Assembly (NCBI GenBank): GCA_022846035.1 | Contig: AP025580.1 | Location: 2,542,001-2,606,000, forward strand | From: Christensenellaceae bacterium | Lineage (GTDB): Bacteria; Bacillota; Clostridia; Christensenellales; Christensenellaceae | Reading direction: 5' to 3' | Length of the DNA stretch: 64,000 bases | Made by a program: the position numbers and the translations under genes | The notes under the pieces: model-generated | What the model was told of the DNA's origin: nothing | The model's input: the letters and a program-made list of their open reading frames with translations, nothing else | Database searches by the model: none | Part shown: positions 34,634-43,120 of the stretch, one piece after another | Layout of the letters: each line of letters opens with the position of its first letter | How positions within the stretch are numbered: the first letter of the stretch is position 1

Positions 34634-35857
34634 CTACTTTACAAATTGCTTGGATTCTACATTATCCGCGCTGAAATTTTTGCACATGACAAGCGGATTG
34701 ACGTCGCTTTCGTTTTTTATGACAACGCCCGCGCGCGCGGCGGCCGCAGTGACGAACATCTCATCATTTGTAAGCTCCCCAAACCGGATCATTGCCGGCG
34801 TTTCAATCCTGTTGCCATTTAATTTTCCGTTTCCCTCCAGCATAATCAGCCCATAAGCCGCGCTGTCCGTAATCGTAACTTCCGCTCCCGGAAATACCGT
34901 CAATTCTTTCGCGCAAAACTCGTCCGAACCATAACAAACCCACTTTTCTTCATACCCTTTTGCTCTCATCACCTCCATATCCTCGACCGGAATAGGCTCG
35001 CAATAATGATTCTCCTTGAAATGCAGATCCTGGTTTGCCTCCCAATCCAGTTTTTCCGCCATATATTCAAAATCCCATTCATATTTTTGCGGAATAAATT
35101 TTGTCAGCAGTTCACGTTCCATATATTTTCCATGTACCATTGATTGCATAAACATGGAAGTGTCGCTCACTCTCTGCGGTTCATACGTCACAAGCGACCC
35201 CGGCGCATGCAGGATTCCCGCCGGAACGTTCCAGCCTGTTCCCAGTTTCAGCTTATAGGCCACGCTCAGTTCCAGAATCCCGTTATCCCCGTATTTCCCC
35301 CAGTTTTCCAGCGCTTTGACCACATCTTTTTTTGTGACGCCCGGGAGCAGTCCGAAAAACGTATAGTCGTGGTAATAGGTGATGGAATTCAATTGCGGAG
35401 CAAAATAATATGCTTCCGGTTTGGGCGCTACCCCGATTTGTCTGGCGTCTTGTTCCATTAAATGGACGTGGTGCGGGATAGGAGCGGAAAAATCATAGAA
35501 TTTCGCGAACGCTGTAAGCCCGCCATGCTCTTTCATCGTCTGTTCGCCAATCAGCAGGTCTCCCGCCTCTTCCATCGCTTCCTTTAAAAGCAGCCTTTGC
35601 GCCCCATATCCGATGTTGATATAGCTCAGTCCTTCGTTTTCCACTGTCAAGGCCCCGTTATCCGCTCTGGAAACAGAGGCAATCCAACGTTCCGACAACG
35701 CGCCGCGTTCCGCTCCATACGCATAGAGATCTTTCGGATGTAACTTAAGTCTCCTCCCCGGGAACAGCAACGTCCTGGCGACCCAACTGGGGATCAGGTT
35801 AATCACCCCGTTTCTGGCTGTCAATTCTGCTTGGATTGTTTTTCTGATATTATTCAT
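34634..35857 (-). CDS. Cupin-type mannose-6-phosphate-isomerase-like protein
   Basis: A 407-residue protein with a cupin metal site: IPHHVHLMEQDA (about 131-142, two or three His ligands) and, about 100 residues later, VPAGILHAPGSLVTYEPQ (about 222-239), the usual second cupin motif of type I phosphomannose isomerases. A second beta-rich domain follows (about 300-400). It is first in the operon running down to the FGGY kinase (34634 to 25980), upstream of the LacI genes. Likely a sugar or sugar-phosphate aldose-ketose isomerase; exact reaction unknown. Confidence 0.78.
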   Translation of the reverse strand: MNNIRKTIQAELTARNGVINLIPSWVARTLLFPGRRLKLHPKDLYAYGAERGALSERWIASVSRADNGALTVENEGLSYINIGYGAQRLLLKEAMEEAGDLLIGEQTMKEHGGLTAFAKFYDFSAPIPHHVHLMEQDARQIGVAPKPEAYYFAPQLNSITYYHDYTFFGLLPGVTKKDVVKALENWGKYGDNGILELSVAYKLKLGTGWNVPAGILHAPGSLVTYEPQRVSDTSMFMQSMVHGKYMERELLTKFIPQKYEWDFEYMAEKLDWEANQDLHFKENHYCEPIPVEDMEVMRAKGYEEKWVCYGSDEFCAKELTVFPGAEVTITDSAAYGLIMLEGNGKLNGNRIETPAMIRFGELTNDEMFVTAAAARAGVVIKNESDVNPLVMCKNFSADNVESKQFVK

Positions 35858-35896
35858 TTTCTTACCCCTTCTGTCGCATAAAAATATGTATATTTA

Positions 35897-35921
35897 TTTA
35901 TTCGTATAAATTAAAATTTAT
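35897..35921 (-). promoter_or_regulatory. Candidate LacI-type operator in the sugar operon promoter
   Basis: Near-palindrome TTTATTCGTATAAA with the central CG usual for LacI operators (35897-35910), next to a perfect inverted repeat ATAAATT-AA-AATTTAT (35906-35921). It lies 40-65 bases upstream of the cupin gene and adjacent to two LacI genes. Confidence 0.35.
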
Positions 35922-35988
35922 TATAATTATAGTTGAATGAAAAGTCTCATTTAATTATCGCTTGGATTTATTCCTGTAATAACTGGTT

Positions 35989-37014
35989 TTAGGCTAATCT
36001 CATGGTCGATTCACGTATGATCAGGTTTGGTTCCAGGACAATATGCAGGTTCTCCTGTTCCATATTCTCCGCATCGATCATCTTGATCAGCATCTGTGTG
36101 CCGCGTGCTGCCATCTCTGACTTCGGCTGTGCTATTGTCGTCAATTCCGGTGATATCAGTTTGCTCAGCGAGTTGTCATCATAGCCTATAACCGCGATGT
36201 CCTCCGGAATCCTGACATGGCCCTCTTTCAGCCTGCGGATTACTCCGTAGGCCAGCTGGTCCGTACTGGCGAAAATAGCGTCTATTTGCTTATTCATCAG
36301 CACATGTGCACCCAGGTTATATCCCATTTCTATTTTGTCGTATTCCATCGTTTCCAAAAAACAAAGCTCCTGGTTAAACGGAACTCCCAACTCGTCGAGT
36401 CTTTCCTTGAATCCAATGTACCGCTTTTTCAACGCCCTGTTAAAAAGCGGCTCGCTGATAAAGCACATATTTTTCGCGCCTATATGAAACAGATGATCCG
36501 CCGCCGCCCGCGCGCCTGTCTCGTTATTGATTTCAACGCTGGGGATCTCTTTTTTGCTGGAGACAATTTTACTGTCCAGCGTAACGGTTGGGATCTCGTT
36601 GTCAATCACGGACGCATAACAGCTTTCATCCGCGAGGCCATATCCAATGATAATTCCCCTCACGTTTTGTTCAATCAAAGTATCCGTATACTTCTTTTCC
36701 AGTACGCTTTCATGAAACGTATTGCACAGGAACAACAAAAGTCCCTCCTCGCGCAGTTCCTCCTCAACCGTTTGTACAATATCGGCGTAATATCCGTTAC
36801 TAATATTGGGAATCAGCAAGCCTACCATATTCGTTTTTTTGGTTTTCAGACTGCGGGCGTTGGCGTTGGGCCTGTAACCCAATTCTTTTACCGCTTGCCT
36901 TACGCGACAGGCGACCTCGTCCGAGATGGGCGCCGTCCGGTTGAGCACATGCGATACCGTTGGCTGCGTCACACCCGCCATCCTCGCCACATCTTTCATC
37001 GTCGCTTTTTTCAT
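35989..37014 (-). CDS. LacI-family transcriptional regulator 1
   Basis: Regulator of 341 residues. The helix-turn-helix is TMKDVARMAGVTQPTVSHVLN (about 4-24, quoted in part), the hinge helix is NARSLKTKKTNMVGLLIPN, and the effector domain follows with TDQLAYGVIRRLKEG near residue 245. It is transcribed with a close paralogue 33 bases upstream. The pair lies between two parts of the sugar locus and likely controls both. Confidence 0.92.
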   Translation of the reverse strand: MKKATMKDVARMAGVTQPTVSHVLNRTAPISDEVACRVRQAVKELGYRPNANARSLKTKKTNMVGLLIPNISNGYYADIVQTVEEELREEGLLLFLCNTFHESVLEKKYTDTLIEQNVRGIIIGYGLADESCYASVIDNEIPTVTLDSKIVSSKKEIPSVEINNETGARAAADHLFHIGAKNMCFISEPLFNRALKKRYIGFKERLDELGVPFNQELCFLETMEYDKIEMGYNLGAHVLMNKQIDAIFASTDQLAYGVIRRLKEGHVRIPEDIAVIGYDDNSLSKLISPELTTIAQPKSEMAARGTQMLIKMIDAENMEQENLHIVLEPNLIIRESTMRLA

Positions 37015-37047
37015 GAATATTACCCACGATTCCCTTTCAAATACTTT

Positions 37048-38076
37048 TTATTCGATCCTCATGGTAGAATTCCTGATTACCAGGCAAGGATCCATGGTAA
37101 TATGTTCAATTTCCGCCGCATAGTTATTAATATTCTCATACAGTAACTCCGCGCCCTTTTCCGCCAGCTTATCGATCGGCTGGGAAATTGTCGTCAGCGA
37201 CGGTTCCATCAGGTGTGCAAAATTCACATCGTCATAGCCCATGATCATAACGTCTTCCGGAAACCTGACGTTATGTTCCTTGAGCCTTTTCATAATACCA
37301 AAGGCCACATGATCGGATGTTGCAAATATTGCGTCGATACTGCCATCCACTAAAATCTTGGCGCCGATATTATACCCCATTTCCATCTTCCCGTACTGAC
37401 TGTCTTCAATATAGATATACTCGTTTTTAATGGGTTTTCCCATATCGGCCATCATGTGGCAAAACCCGTTAATACGATGCTCCAAAGCGGAACTGATCAC
37501 CGGTTCGCTTGCGATACAGATCTGTTTTCCGCCCAGCTTCTCCAAATGCTCCGCGGCGAGCTGCCCCCCCAGCAGGTTATTGATTTCCACTGATGAAAAC
37601 AGCTCCTCCATCCCTTTGGGCCGGTCGTCGACAATAATAGTGGGCAGGTGATTTTCCAGCAATATATTGTAGCTTTCCCTGCTGGCCATAGGATAACCGA
37701 CGATCACCCCCGAAACGTTATATTGCAGCAGTGTTTTAATATAGTTTTTTTCGTAACTTGATTTATAAAAAGTATTGCACTGAAACGTCATGAAACCCCG
37801 CCGGCGCATGGCCGTTTCAACCCCTTTTGCGATTTCCGCGTAGAATCCGTTTTCAACATCCGGAATCAGCAGTCCTATCGTCTTTTTCACGCGGTCTCTC
37901 GACACTCTCGACCATTTCTTCGGTACATATTCCAGCTCTTTCGCCGCCCGCAACACCCGTTTTGTCACAGTCTCCGAAATCTTTGCCGTACCGTTTATAA
38001 CATGCGATACCGTTGCCTGGGTGACCCCTGCTTTTTGTGCAATGTCATCCATTGTTACCTTGCGCTCATTCTTCAT
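37048..38076 (-). CDS. LacI-family transcriptional regulator 2
   Basis: Regulator of 342 residues with HTH MDDIAQKAGVTQATVSHVIN and a divergent hinge (EYVPKKWSRVSRDRVKKT). The effector domain aligns throughout with the neighbour at 35989-37014: both have FQCNTF / LLFLCNTF, VEINN, ISSALEHR / LFNRALKK, ICIASEP / MCFISEP and the IMKRLKEHNVR / VIRRLKEGHVR stretch. A tandem duplication is the simplest explanation. The divergent hinge suggests a distinct operator. Confidence 0.92.
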   Translation of the reverse strand: MKNERKVTMDDIAQKAGVTQATVSHVINGTAKISETVTKRVLRAAKELEYVPKKWSRVSRDRVKKTIGLLIPDVENGFYAEIAKGVETAMRRRGFMTFQCNTFYKSSYEKNYIKTLLQYNVSGVIVGYPMASRESYNILLENHLPTIIVDDRPKGMEELFSSVEINNLLGGQLAAEHLEKLGGKQICIASEPVISSALEHRINGFCHMMADMGKPIKNEYIYIEDSQYGKMEMGYNIGAKILVDGSIDAIFATSDHVAFGIMKRLKEHNVRFPEDVMIMGYDDVNFAHLMEPSLTTISQPIDKLAEKGAELLYENINNYAAEIEHITMDPCLVIRNSTMRIE

Positions 38077-38201
38077 ATTGTTTCACTTTCCTGTCAGCAA
38101 TCTTCCAAAAATAGGTATGACTTACGCGGCATATCATTAATTTTCATTAATATTCATTTATCATGGTAACAATTTTTCATCCTATTTTCAATAGCCGCCA
38201 G

Positions 38202-39269
38202 TTATCCGATGCAAATCACCCCTTTTATTTTGTCTTCCTGCGACTCTTTCATAAACTCAATGCCTTTCCCCGCGTCAGCCAGGGAAAATCGGTGTGTAAT
38301 GAGCGGGCCTAAATCGATCATATTTGCATCCAGCGCGTTGATCACGTTCGGCCAGATCTGGCCTGTCAGCCAGGAAAATTTGATTGTCCTGCTGCTTTGT
38401 ATTGCTTCCAGCACCGGTATTTCCAGAACATCCCTTTCCCCGGGCAGTCCGAAATATACGATCGTTGAACCGCCCGACGAAACATCCAGCGCCGACTGCA
38501 AAGCCGGCATCGCATTTGTGGGAACAATGACTTTCTGCGCCATCAGGCCGTTCGTCAGCTCCGCGATCTTCGCGGGTACATCTTCGCAGTAATACTGCGA
38601 TTGTTTATCACCGCTGTTAAGCACGACGTCCGCTCCGCACGCAAGCCCGGCCTGCAATGGATAATCGAATATTCCGACCAGAACGACTCTGCCCGCTCCG
38701 CGCGCCTTTGCAAGCTGCACCATCATCAGGCCAATGGCGCCCGGCCCGATGACGACCACCGTATCCCCCAGCTCAATATCCAAGGTGGTAATACCGTGCG
38801 TCGCGCATGCAAGCGGCTCTGTCATCGCGCCATACTCATACGATACCGCGTTGCCAAGTTTGAAGACATTGGTGTAATCCACTTTGACATATTCAGCCAA
38901 GGCCCCGTTCACACTGACTCCCGGCACCCTGGACTGTTTGCACAGATTAAACATACCCTTTTTACAGTAGACGCACGAATTGCACGGCTGCACAGGATTG
39001 CATGTAACCCTGTCTCCTACGCCAAGAAGTCCTAGACGCTTTACCTCGCTTCCCATTTCCACGACATCCCCGCTGAATTCATGTCCCAATACCAGCGGAC
39101 CTTTTCCGTTTGGAGTATCGAGCGGGCTATGCCCATAATAATAGGAAATATCCGATCCGCAAATTCCGCAGGCTTTTACCTTGATCAGAACTTCCCTGTC
39201 ACTGATTTGCGGAATATCTATTTCTTCCATCCTCATTTTCCCTGCTTCGTAGAAAACTTGGGCTTTCAT
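38202..39269 (-). CDS. Zinc-dependent dehydrogenase, sorbitol/L-threonine type
   Basis: MDR oxidoreductase of 355 residues. CGICGSDISYYYG carries catalytic Cys38, GHEFSGDVVEMG the zinc His-Glu, CNSCVYCKKGMFNLC (about 99-113) the structural zinc and GPGAIGLMM (about 176-184) the cofactor loop. The ATG at 39269 is the conserved start; a ten-codon extension lies in the upstream gene. It is co-transcribed with the two isomerases upstream and is the fourth such dehydrogenase in the locus. Confidence 0.88.
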   Translation of the reverse strand: MKAQVFYEAGKMRMEEIDIPQISDREVLIKVKACGICGSDISYYYGHSPLDTPNGKGPLVLGHEFSGDVVEMGSEVKRLGLLGVGDRVTCNPVQPCNSCVYCKKGMFNLCKQSRVPGVSVNGALAEYVKVDYTNVFKLGNAVSYEYGAMTEPLACATHGITTLDIELGDTVVVIGPGAIGLMMVQLAKARGAGRVVLVGIFDYPLQAGLACGADVVLNSGDKQSQYYCEDVPAKIAELTNGLMAQKVIVPTNAMPALQSALDVSSGGSTIVYFGLPGERDVLEIPVLEAIQSSRTIKFSWLTGQIWPNVINALDANMIDLGPLITHRFSLADAGKGIEFMKESQEDKIKGVICIG

Positions 39270-39277
39270 CTTTCCTT

Positions 39278-40186
39278 TCACTTCAGACTTCCTCCACAAT
39301 ATTTCGCGTTAAGCTGATCGACAAACTTCTTACAATCCTCCGTAACCACCCATGCGTCCGGCCAGAAGCACAAATCGATTTCCCACCAGTTATTTTTGTA
39401 ATTTGCTTTATCAAGGAGCGCTGGAATAATCCGGTCAAAATCGAGTACTCCCTGCCCAAACGGCGCGTGCGTACTGGTATCGTTGTCGTGCATCGTATTA
39501 TCCGAATCGATGAGATGAACGATCCCGATCATGTCCCTGACCATCCCGATGAATTCCAGAACGCCGCCCTGCAGAATTTCCTTTTCCCCAATCTGCCGTG
39601 CCGCGTTTACGGCGCACATCTGCGCGTGGCAGGTGTCGAACATTAAGGAAAAATTTTTCTCGTCAACCGTTCGATATACTTCCACCACTTCACTCGGCTT
39701 GTTCAGCATAAATCCCGGTTCAAATTCCCAAACGACGTCAATTCCCTGCGTTGCCGCGTATATACTGATCTTTTTCAGGAATTCAAAAATCCTTTCCTTG
39801 CATTCCGCGTAATCCATCCCTTCCGGAACGATTGGCGGAATACATGAATCCATGCGGATTGTTCGGAATTCGCAGTCCGCCATCATTTGGATCGTCTTTT
39901 TGAAGTATTTCATAAACTGGTCGAATTCCGTCACCGGATTCGCCTGCTCGATACATGCCGTATAGCAGAGCACTTCCAGACCCGCGTCTGCGATCTTCTT
40001 TTTCAGCGCCTTACGCGACCCAATATCCGGGTAATCCTCCCAGTATCCATGCGGTCGGAATCCGCCAATGCTGATTCCATCAAATCCTAACTTTGCCACT
40101 TTTTCCAGAACGACGTCCAGTGGAACCGGATGATCCTGATATGGGCCAAAACAATATGCCCAGCTTCCAATCGATACCTTTTTCAT
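39278..40186 (-). CDS. AP2-family sugar isomerase/epimerase
   Basis: TIM-barrel protein of 302 residues with WEFEPGFML (about 150), LMFDTCHAQM (about 184), VHLIDSDN (about 222) and WWEIDLCFWP near the C-terminus, which together supply the usual Glu-Asp-His-Glu metal set. It differs clearly from the 33572 and 12529 pair. Lies between a dehydrogenase and the ketose-3-epimerase-like gene. Substrate unknown; cyclitol or keto-sugar isomerisation are the usual family activities. Confidence 0.83.
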   Translation of the reverse strand: MKKVSIGSWAYCFGPYQDHPVPLDVVLEKVAKLGFDGISIGGFRPHGYWEDYPDIGSRKALKKKIADAGLEVLCYTACIEQANPVTEFDQFMKYFKKTIQMMADCEFRTIRMDSCIPPIVPEGMDYAECKERIFEFLKKISIYAATQGIDVVWEFEPGFMLNKPSEVVEVYRTVDEKNFSLMFDTCHAQMCAVNAARQIGEKEILQGGVLEFIGMVRDMIGIVHLIDSDNTMHDNDTSTHAPFGQGVLDFDRIIPALLDKANYKNNWWEIDLCFWPDAWVVTEDCKKFVDQLNAKYCGGSLK

Positions 40187-40211
40187 GTGTATTTCCTCTT
40201 GTTTGCGTTCG

Positions 40212-41051
40212 TTACATATACTTCCTGATATATTTGCAGCCTTCTATCGCTATCATATCGTCGCTTTCGGCAAACGGCCTCCATAGGTGAAGCCGTGCAA
40301 TAAGCCCCGGAACGCTCTGGTTGAACGCTTCAATATTAAGCCAGCCGTCATAGCCGATTTCACGAATAGTCTGGAAGAGTTCAGGATATACCGCCGGGCC
40401 TGTTCCCGGTATTCCACGGGTATTTTCTGAAATATGGATATGCTTTATCCGCTTCCCAGCCTTTTTCCACGCTCCCCGAATATCCAGTTCCTCAATATTC
40501 CCGTGGTGCGTATCCCCGTGTATTCCAAAGTTTTCGTGGTTTACCATATCTACGATCTCGATCGCCTGATCGACCGTATTTACAAAATAGGTTTCAAAGC
40601 GGTTGATCGGTTCGCCAGCCAATACCACATTGTTTTCTTTTGCATAGGGCGCGAGTTTTGTAAATGTTTCCGCACACCATTCTTTTTCCTGCTGTGTCGG
40701 TCCTTTTCCGGTAAACCTCCCTAGCCCCTGATACATCGGCCCCGCTATGACATCCGCTCCCAATACAGCGGCTTTATCAATACACCGTTTCATATATTCA
40801 ACCGCCGCATCCCGCAGCCTTTTCTCCGGGTTAATCGGATCGGCTACATCGGCGGGTAACGCAACGATTCCGGCCGCGCCCATGTCGGATTTTTTCAGTT
40901 CCTCCGCGATTTCTTTCACATCCTGCATTTCCATATCGTCCAGCGATAATTCAATTCCGTCAAAACCCCATTCCTTGATTTTGCGGATTAGCGGAATATG
41001 CTTTCGAGTAGGCATATCTGTCCATAGCAATAAATTCATTCCTACTTTCAT
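40212..41051 (-). CDS. D-tagatose/D-allulose 3-epimerase-like enzyme
   Basis: AP2 TIM-barrel of 279 residues, matching ketose 3-epimerase length. Family motifs present are GEPINRFETYFVNT (Glu metal ligand near 144), IHGDTHHGNIEE (Asp and His near 178), HIHISENTRGIPGTG (His and Arg near 205) and the C-terminal LNIEAFN (Glu near 237). These are the four metal ligands and the substrate Arg of the tagatose/allulose epimerases. The ATG at 41051 follows AGGAG; an upstream in-frame start lies in the AT-rich promoter. First gene of a three-gene operon. Confidence 0.83.
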   Translation of the reverse strand: MKVGMNLLLWTDMPTRKHIPLIRKIKEWGFDGIELSLDDMEMQDVKEIAEELKKSDMGAAGIVALPADVADPINPEKRLRDAAVEYMKRCIDKAAVLGADVIAGPMYQGLGRFTGKGPTQQEKEWCAETFTKLAPYAKENNVVLAGEPINRFETYFVNTVDQAIEIVDMVNHENFGIHGDTHHGNIEELDIRGAWKKAGKRIKHIHISENTRGIPGTGPAVYPELFQTIREIGYDGWLNIEAFNQSVPGLIARLHLWRPFAESDDMIAIEGCKYIRKYM

Positions 41052-41109
41052 TCTGTTTCTCCTAATTTGATTTAAATAATAACGGTAATTTATTTTTATT
41101 GTATATATC

Positions 41110-41139
41110 ATTTATATCATTAATTAATATAAATTTCAA
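41110..41139 (-). promoter_or_regulatory. Promoter and candidate operator of the epimerase operon
   Basis: Minus strand TTGAAA (41139-41134), 17-base spacer, TATAAA (41116-41111). An inverted repeat ATTTATAT / ATATAAAT (41110-41117 and 41127-41134) spans exactly from -10 to -35, so a repressor bound there would occlude polymerase. The neighbouring LacI proteins are the obvious candidates. Confidence 0.5.
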
Positions 41140-41209
41140 TAGTTAATTTTATTAATTTATTAATTAGTTTCATATTGCAAATACCAGGCCGCATTTCCCA
41201 TGCAACGCA

Positions 41210-41245
41210 AAAGCGGTATAACCCTCCAAAGGGTTATACCGCTTT
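41210..41245 (-). terminator. Perfect 16-bp hairpin, terminator-like
   Basis: Stem AAAGCGGTATAACCCT / AGGGTTATACCGCTTT around CCAA, with TTTT immediately after on the minus strand. No coding gene ends here. It would terminate an RNA coming from the folded element at 41290-41435. Confidence 0.65.
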
Positions 41246-41289
41246 CATACTTCTTTATGACTTCCGCATATACGGATTGTTTACTTTTA

Positions 41290-41464
41290 CTAGAACCTAC
41301 CAAATATGAACTCCGTCTTGCAACGACCGCGCCGAAAGCGCATACCCGCAAGAAAGTGGTAGCGACAGCGAACCGTCGCGAGGGCGCTTGCAACCGAGCA
41401 GGCGAGCCGAGCGAGCTTTCTTGCGGAAGAGGAGGAGCAAGGGAGCGGGCGGATGTTTTCTTTG
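41290..41464 (-). ncRNA. Unexplained GC-rich folded element next to tRNA-Glu
   Basis: This stretch has no credible gene. It contains a long-range 11-bp inverted repeat, CCGCAAGAAAG / CTTTCTTGCGG, about 80 bases apart. Inside are further hairpins; on the minus strand one is GCGACGG-TTCG-CTGTCGC with a UUCG-type tetraloop. Outside lies GCGC-TTTCG-GCGC. It is bounded by terminators on both sides (41465-41499 and 41210-41245). Frames across it are proline/serine/arginine-rich and spurious. It could be a structured RNA on the minus strand or a small mobile fold-back element. Confidence 0.4.
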
Positions 41465-41499
41465 AAAAAGAAAAACGGAGCAAAGCACACTTTGCTCCG
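41465..41499 (-). terminator. Terminator of tRNA-Glu
   Basis: Stem CGGAGCAAAG / CTTTGCTCCG around a 4-base loop (41476-41499), then a T-rich stretch on the minus strand, four bases beyond the tRNA CCA end. Confidence 0.85.
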
Positions 41500-41502
41500 A
41501 CG

Positions 41503-41577
41503 TGGTGACCCCACCGGGAATCGAACCCGGGTTTCAGCCGTGAGAGGGCTACGTCTTGACCGCTTGACCATGGGGCC
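41503..41577 (-). tRNA. tRNA-Glu (anticodon CTC)
   Basis: Minus-strand cloverleaf beginning GGCCCCA and ending TGGGGTC-A with an encoded CCA (41505-41503). The anticodon loop CTCTCAC gives CTC. The T arm GGGTTCGATTCCC-type sequence is intact. Preceded by a consensus promoter and followed by a terminator. Confidence 0.93.
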
Positions 41578-41599
41578 GTCTTTTCAGATAGCATTAATA

Positions 41600-41628
41600 A
41601 TTGTAGTGGATTCACTCTGTTTTGTCAA
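41600..41628 (-). promoter_or_regulatory. Promoter of tRNA-Glu
   Basis: Minus-strand TTGACA (41628-41623), 17-base spacer, TACAAT (41605-41600), 23 bases before the tRNA. Confidence 0.75.
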
Positions 41629-41640
41629 TAAAAAACGCAC

Positions 41641-41676
41641 AAAAATACCGCTTTATATCGATAAAGCGGTATTTTG
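41641..41676 (-). terminator. Terminator of glnA
   Basis: Perfect stem AAAATACCGCTTTAT / ATAAAGCGGTATTTT with short loop, directly after the glnA stop. Confidence 0.85.
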
Positions 41677-41682
41677 ATAAAC

Positions 41683-43014
41683 TTAATATTTTGTCAGGTA
41701 GTGCTCGCGTTCCCATTCATGAACGCGCGTAGAATATTCCGCCCACTCGTGCTTTTTACCCTTGAGGTATTTTTCGTAAGCTACATCCCCTAACGCTTCG
41801 CGCATCAACGGGTCTTCTTTGAAATCGTCAATCGCGTCGAACATGTTCTGCGGCACGCGGCGTATCATATGTTTTTTCTTTTCCTCATCCGTCAGCGTAT
41901 AAATATTCTTATTGACCGGCGGCGGCGGCGTTAAGCCGTCTTTGATTCCTTCGAGCCCCGCTGCAAGAGCGCCGGCAAACGCAAGGTATGGGTTCGCCGT
42001 CGGATCGGGATTTCTCATTTCGATACGCGTCGCGCTGCCGCGCGCAAACGGTACGCGTACAAGCGGACTCCTGTTTTTCGCCGACCAGGCGATATAGCAT
42101 GGCGCCTCAAACCCGGGCACAAGGCGCTTATAAGAATTGATCGTCGGGTTTGTAAGCAACGACAGCCCACGGGCATGCTTCAATATGCCCGCCATAAAGC
42201 CGTACGCTTCCTTGGACAGTCCCAGTTCGTCGCTCTTATCGCAAAAGGCATTCCCATCCTTTGTGCACAGCGACATATTGATATGCATACCGCTTCCCGC
42301 AATCCCGTATATGGGCTTGGGCATAAACGTCGCATGCAGGTTATGCGTCTGGGCAATTCTCTTGACGACGATTTTAAACGTCATCACGTCGTCCGCCATT
42401 TTAAGCGCATCGCCGTATTTAAAATCGATCTCATGCTGCCCCGCAGCACATTCATGATGCGCCGCTTCGATCTCGTAGCCCATTTCCTCAAGCGCCAGGC
42501 TAATATCACGCCGCGCGCCGCCGCCCGTATCGAGCGGGGCAAGGTCGAAATACCCGCCGTCGTCGTTCGTTTCGATAGTCGCTTTTCCATTGACGTCTTT
42601 ATGAAACAGGAAAAATTCGCATTCTGGTCCCACATCCATCGTGTAGCCCATTTCCTTGGCCCGCGCGAGCTGCCTCCTTAAGATATGGCGCGGACATCCG
42701 GCATAGGGCTTGCCGTCCGGCATATACACGTCGCAAATAAACCGCGCCGTGCGGCCCTTGGGGTTGGACCACGGAAATATCTCAAATGTATCAAGATCAG
42801 GGATCAACATCATATCGGATTCTTCAATACGCGCAAATCCGTCGATGGACGAGCCGTCGAACATGCATCCCTCTTCTATGATTTTATCCAGCTTACTGGC
42901 CATGACCGTGATATTTTTCAGTATCCCGAACACATCCGTGAACTGCAGGCGCAGAAACTTAATATCCTCTCTGTCTATAATTTCATGCAATTCTTCTTTC
43001 GTATATCTTGGCAT
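41683..43014 (-). CDS. glnA: Glutamine synthetase, type I
   Basis: Cytosolic dodecameric enzyme making glutamine from glutamate, ammonia and ATP. The 443 residues equal the GSI-alpha class common in Firmicutes. Signatures present are FDGSSIDGFARIEESDM (about 53-69), the ATP motif region KPIYGIAGSGMHINMSL (about 233-249) and the catalytic NPTINSYKRLVPGFEAP (about 297-313). The adenylylation loop typical of proteobacterial enzymes is not recognisable, so feedback control is more likely. Transcribed alone. Confidence 0.96.
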   Translation of the reverse strand: MPRYTKEELHEIIDREDIKFLRLQFTDVFGILKNITVMASKLDKIIEEGCMFDGSSIDGFARIEESDMMLIPDLDTFEIFPWSNPKGRTARFICDVYMPDGKPYAGCPRHILRRQLARAKEMGYTMDVGPECEFFLFHKDVNGKATIETNDDGGYFDLAPLDTGGGARRDISLALEEMGYEIEAAHHECAAGQHEIDFKYGDALKMADDVMTFKIVVKRIAQTHNLHATFMPKPIYGIAGSGMHINMSLCTKDGNAFCDKSDELGLSKEAYGFMAGILKHARGLSLLTNPTINSYKRLVPGFEAPCYIAWSAKNRSPLVRVPFARGSATRIEMRNPDPTANPYLAFAGALAAGLEGIKDGLTPPPPVNKNIYTLTDEEKKKHMIRRVPQNMFDAIDDFKEDPLMREALGDVAYEKYLKGKKHEWAEYSTRVHEWEREHYLTKY

Positions 43015-43083
43015 TCTTATCTTCCTTCCATATGCACTATATCCTTATTATATATGAAAGCCCATTCTTCGCGCAACAAATAT

Positions 43084-43117
43084 TAAAAAGACCGCTCTTT
43101 TTGAGGCGGCCTTTTTT
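43084..43117 (-). terminator. Terminator of the DUF3048 gene
   Basis: Stem AAAAAGNCCGC / GCGGCCTTTTT with T-run on the minus strand, between the DUF3048 stop and the glnA start. Confidence 0.7.
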
Positions 43118-43120
43118 GTA

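Noticed and set aside
41290-41571. Frame crossing the tRNA-Glu gene on the minus strand (contains RFPVGSP-like sequence)
   Set aside because: Reads through a tRNA; this residue string is the usual false translation of tRNA T arms.
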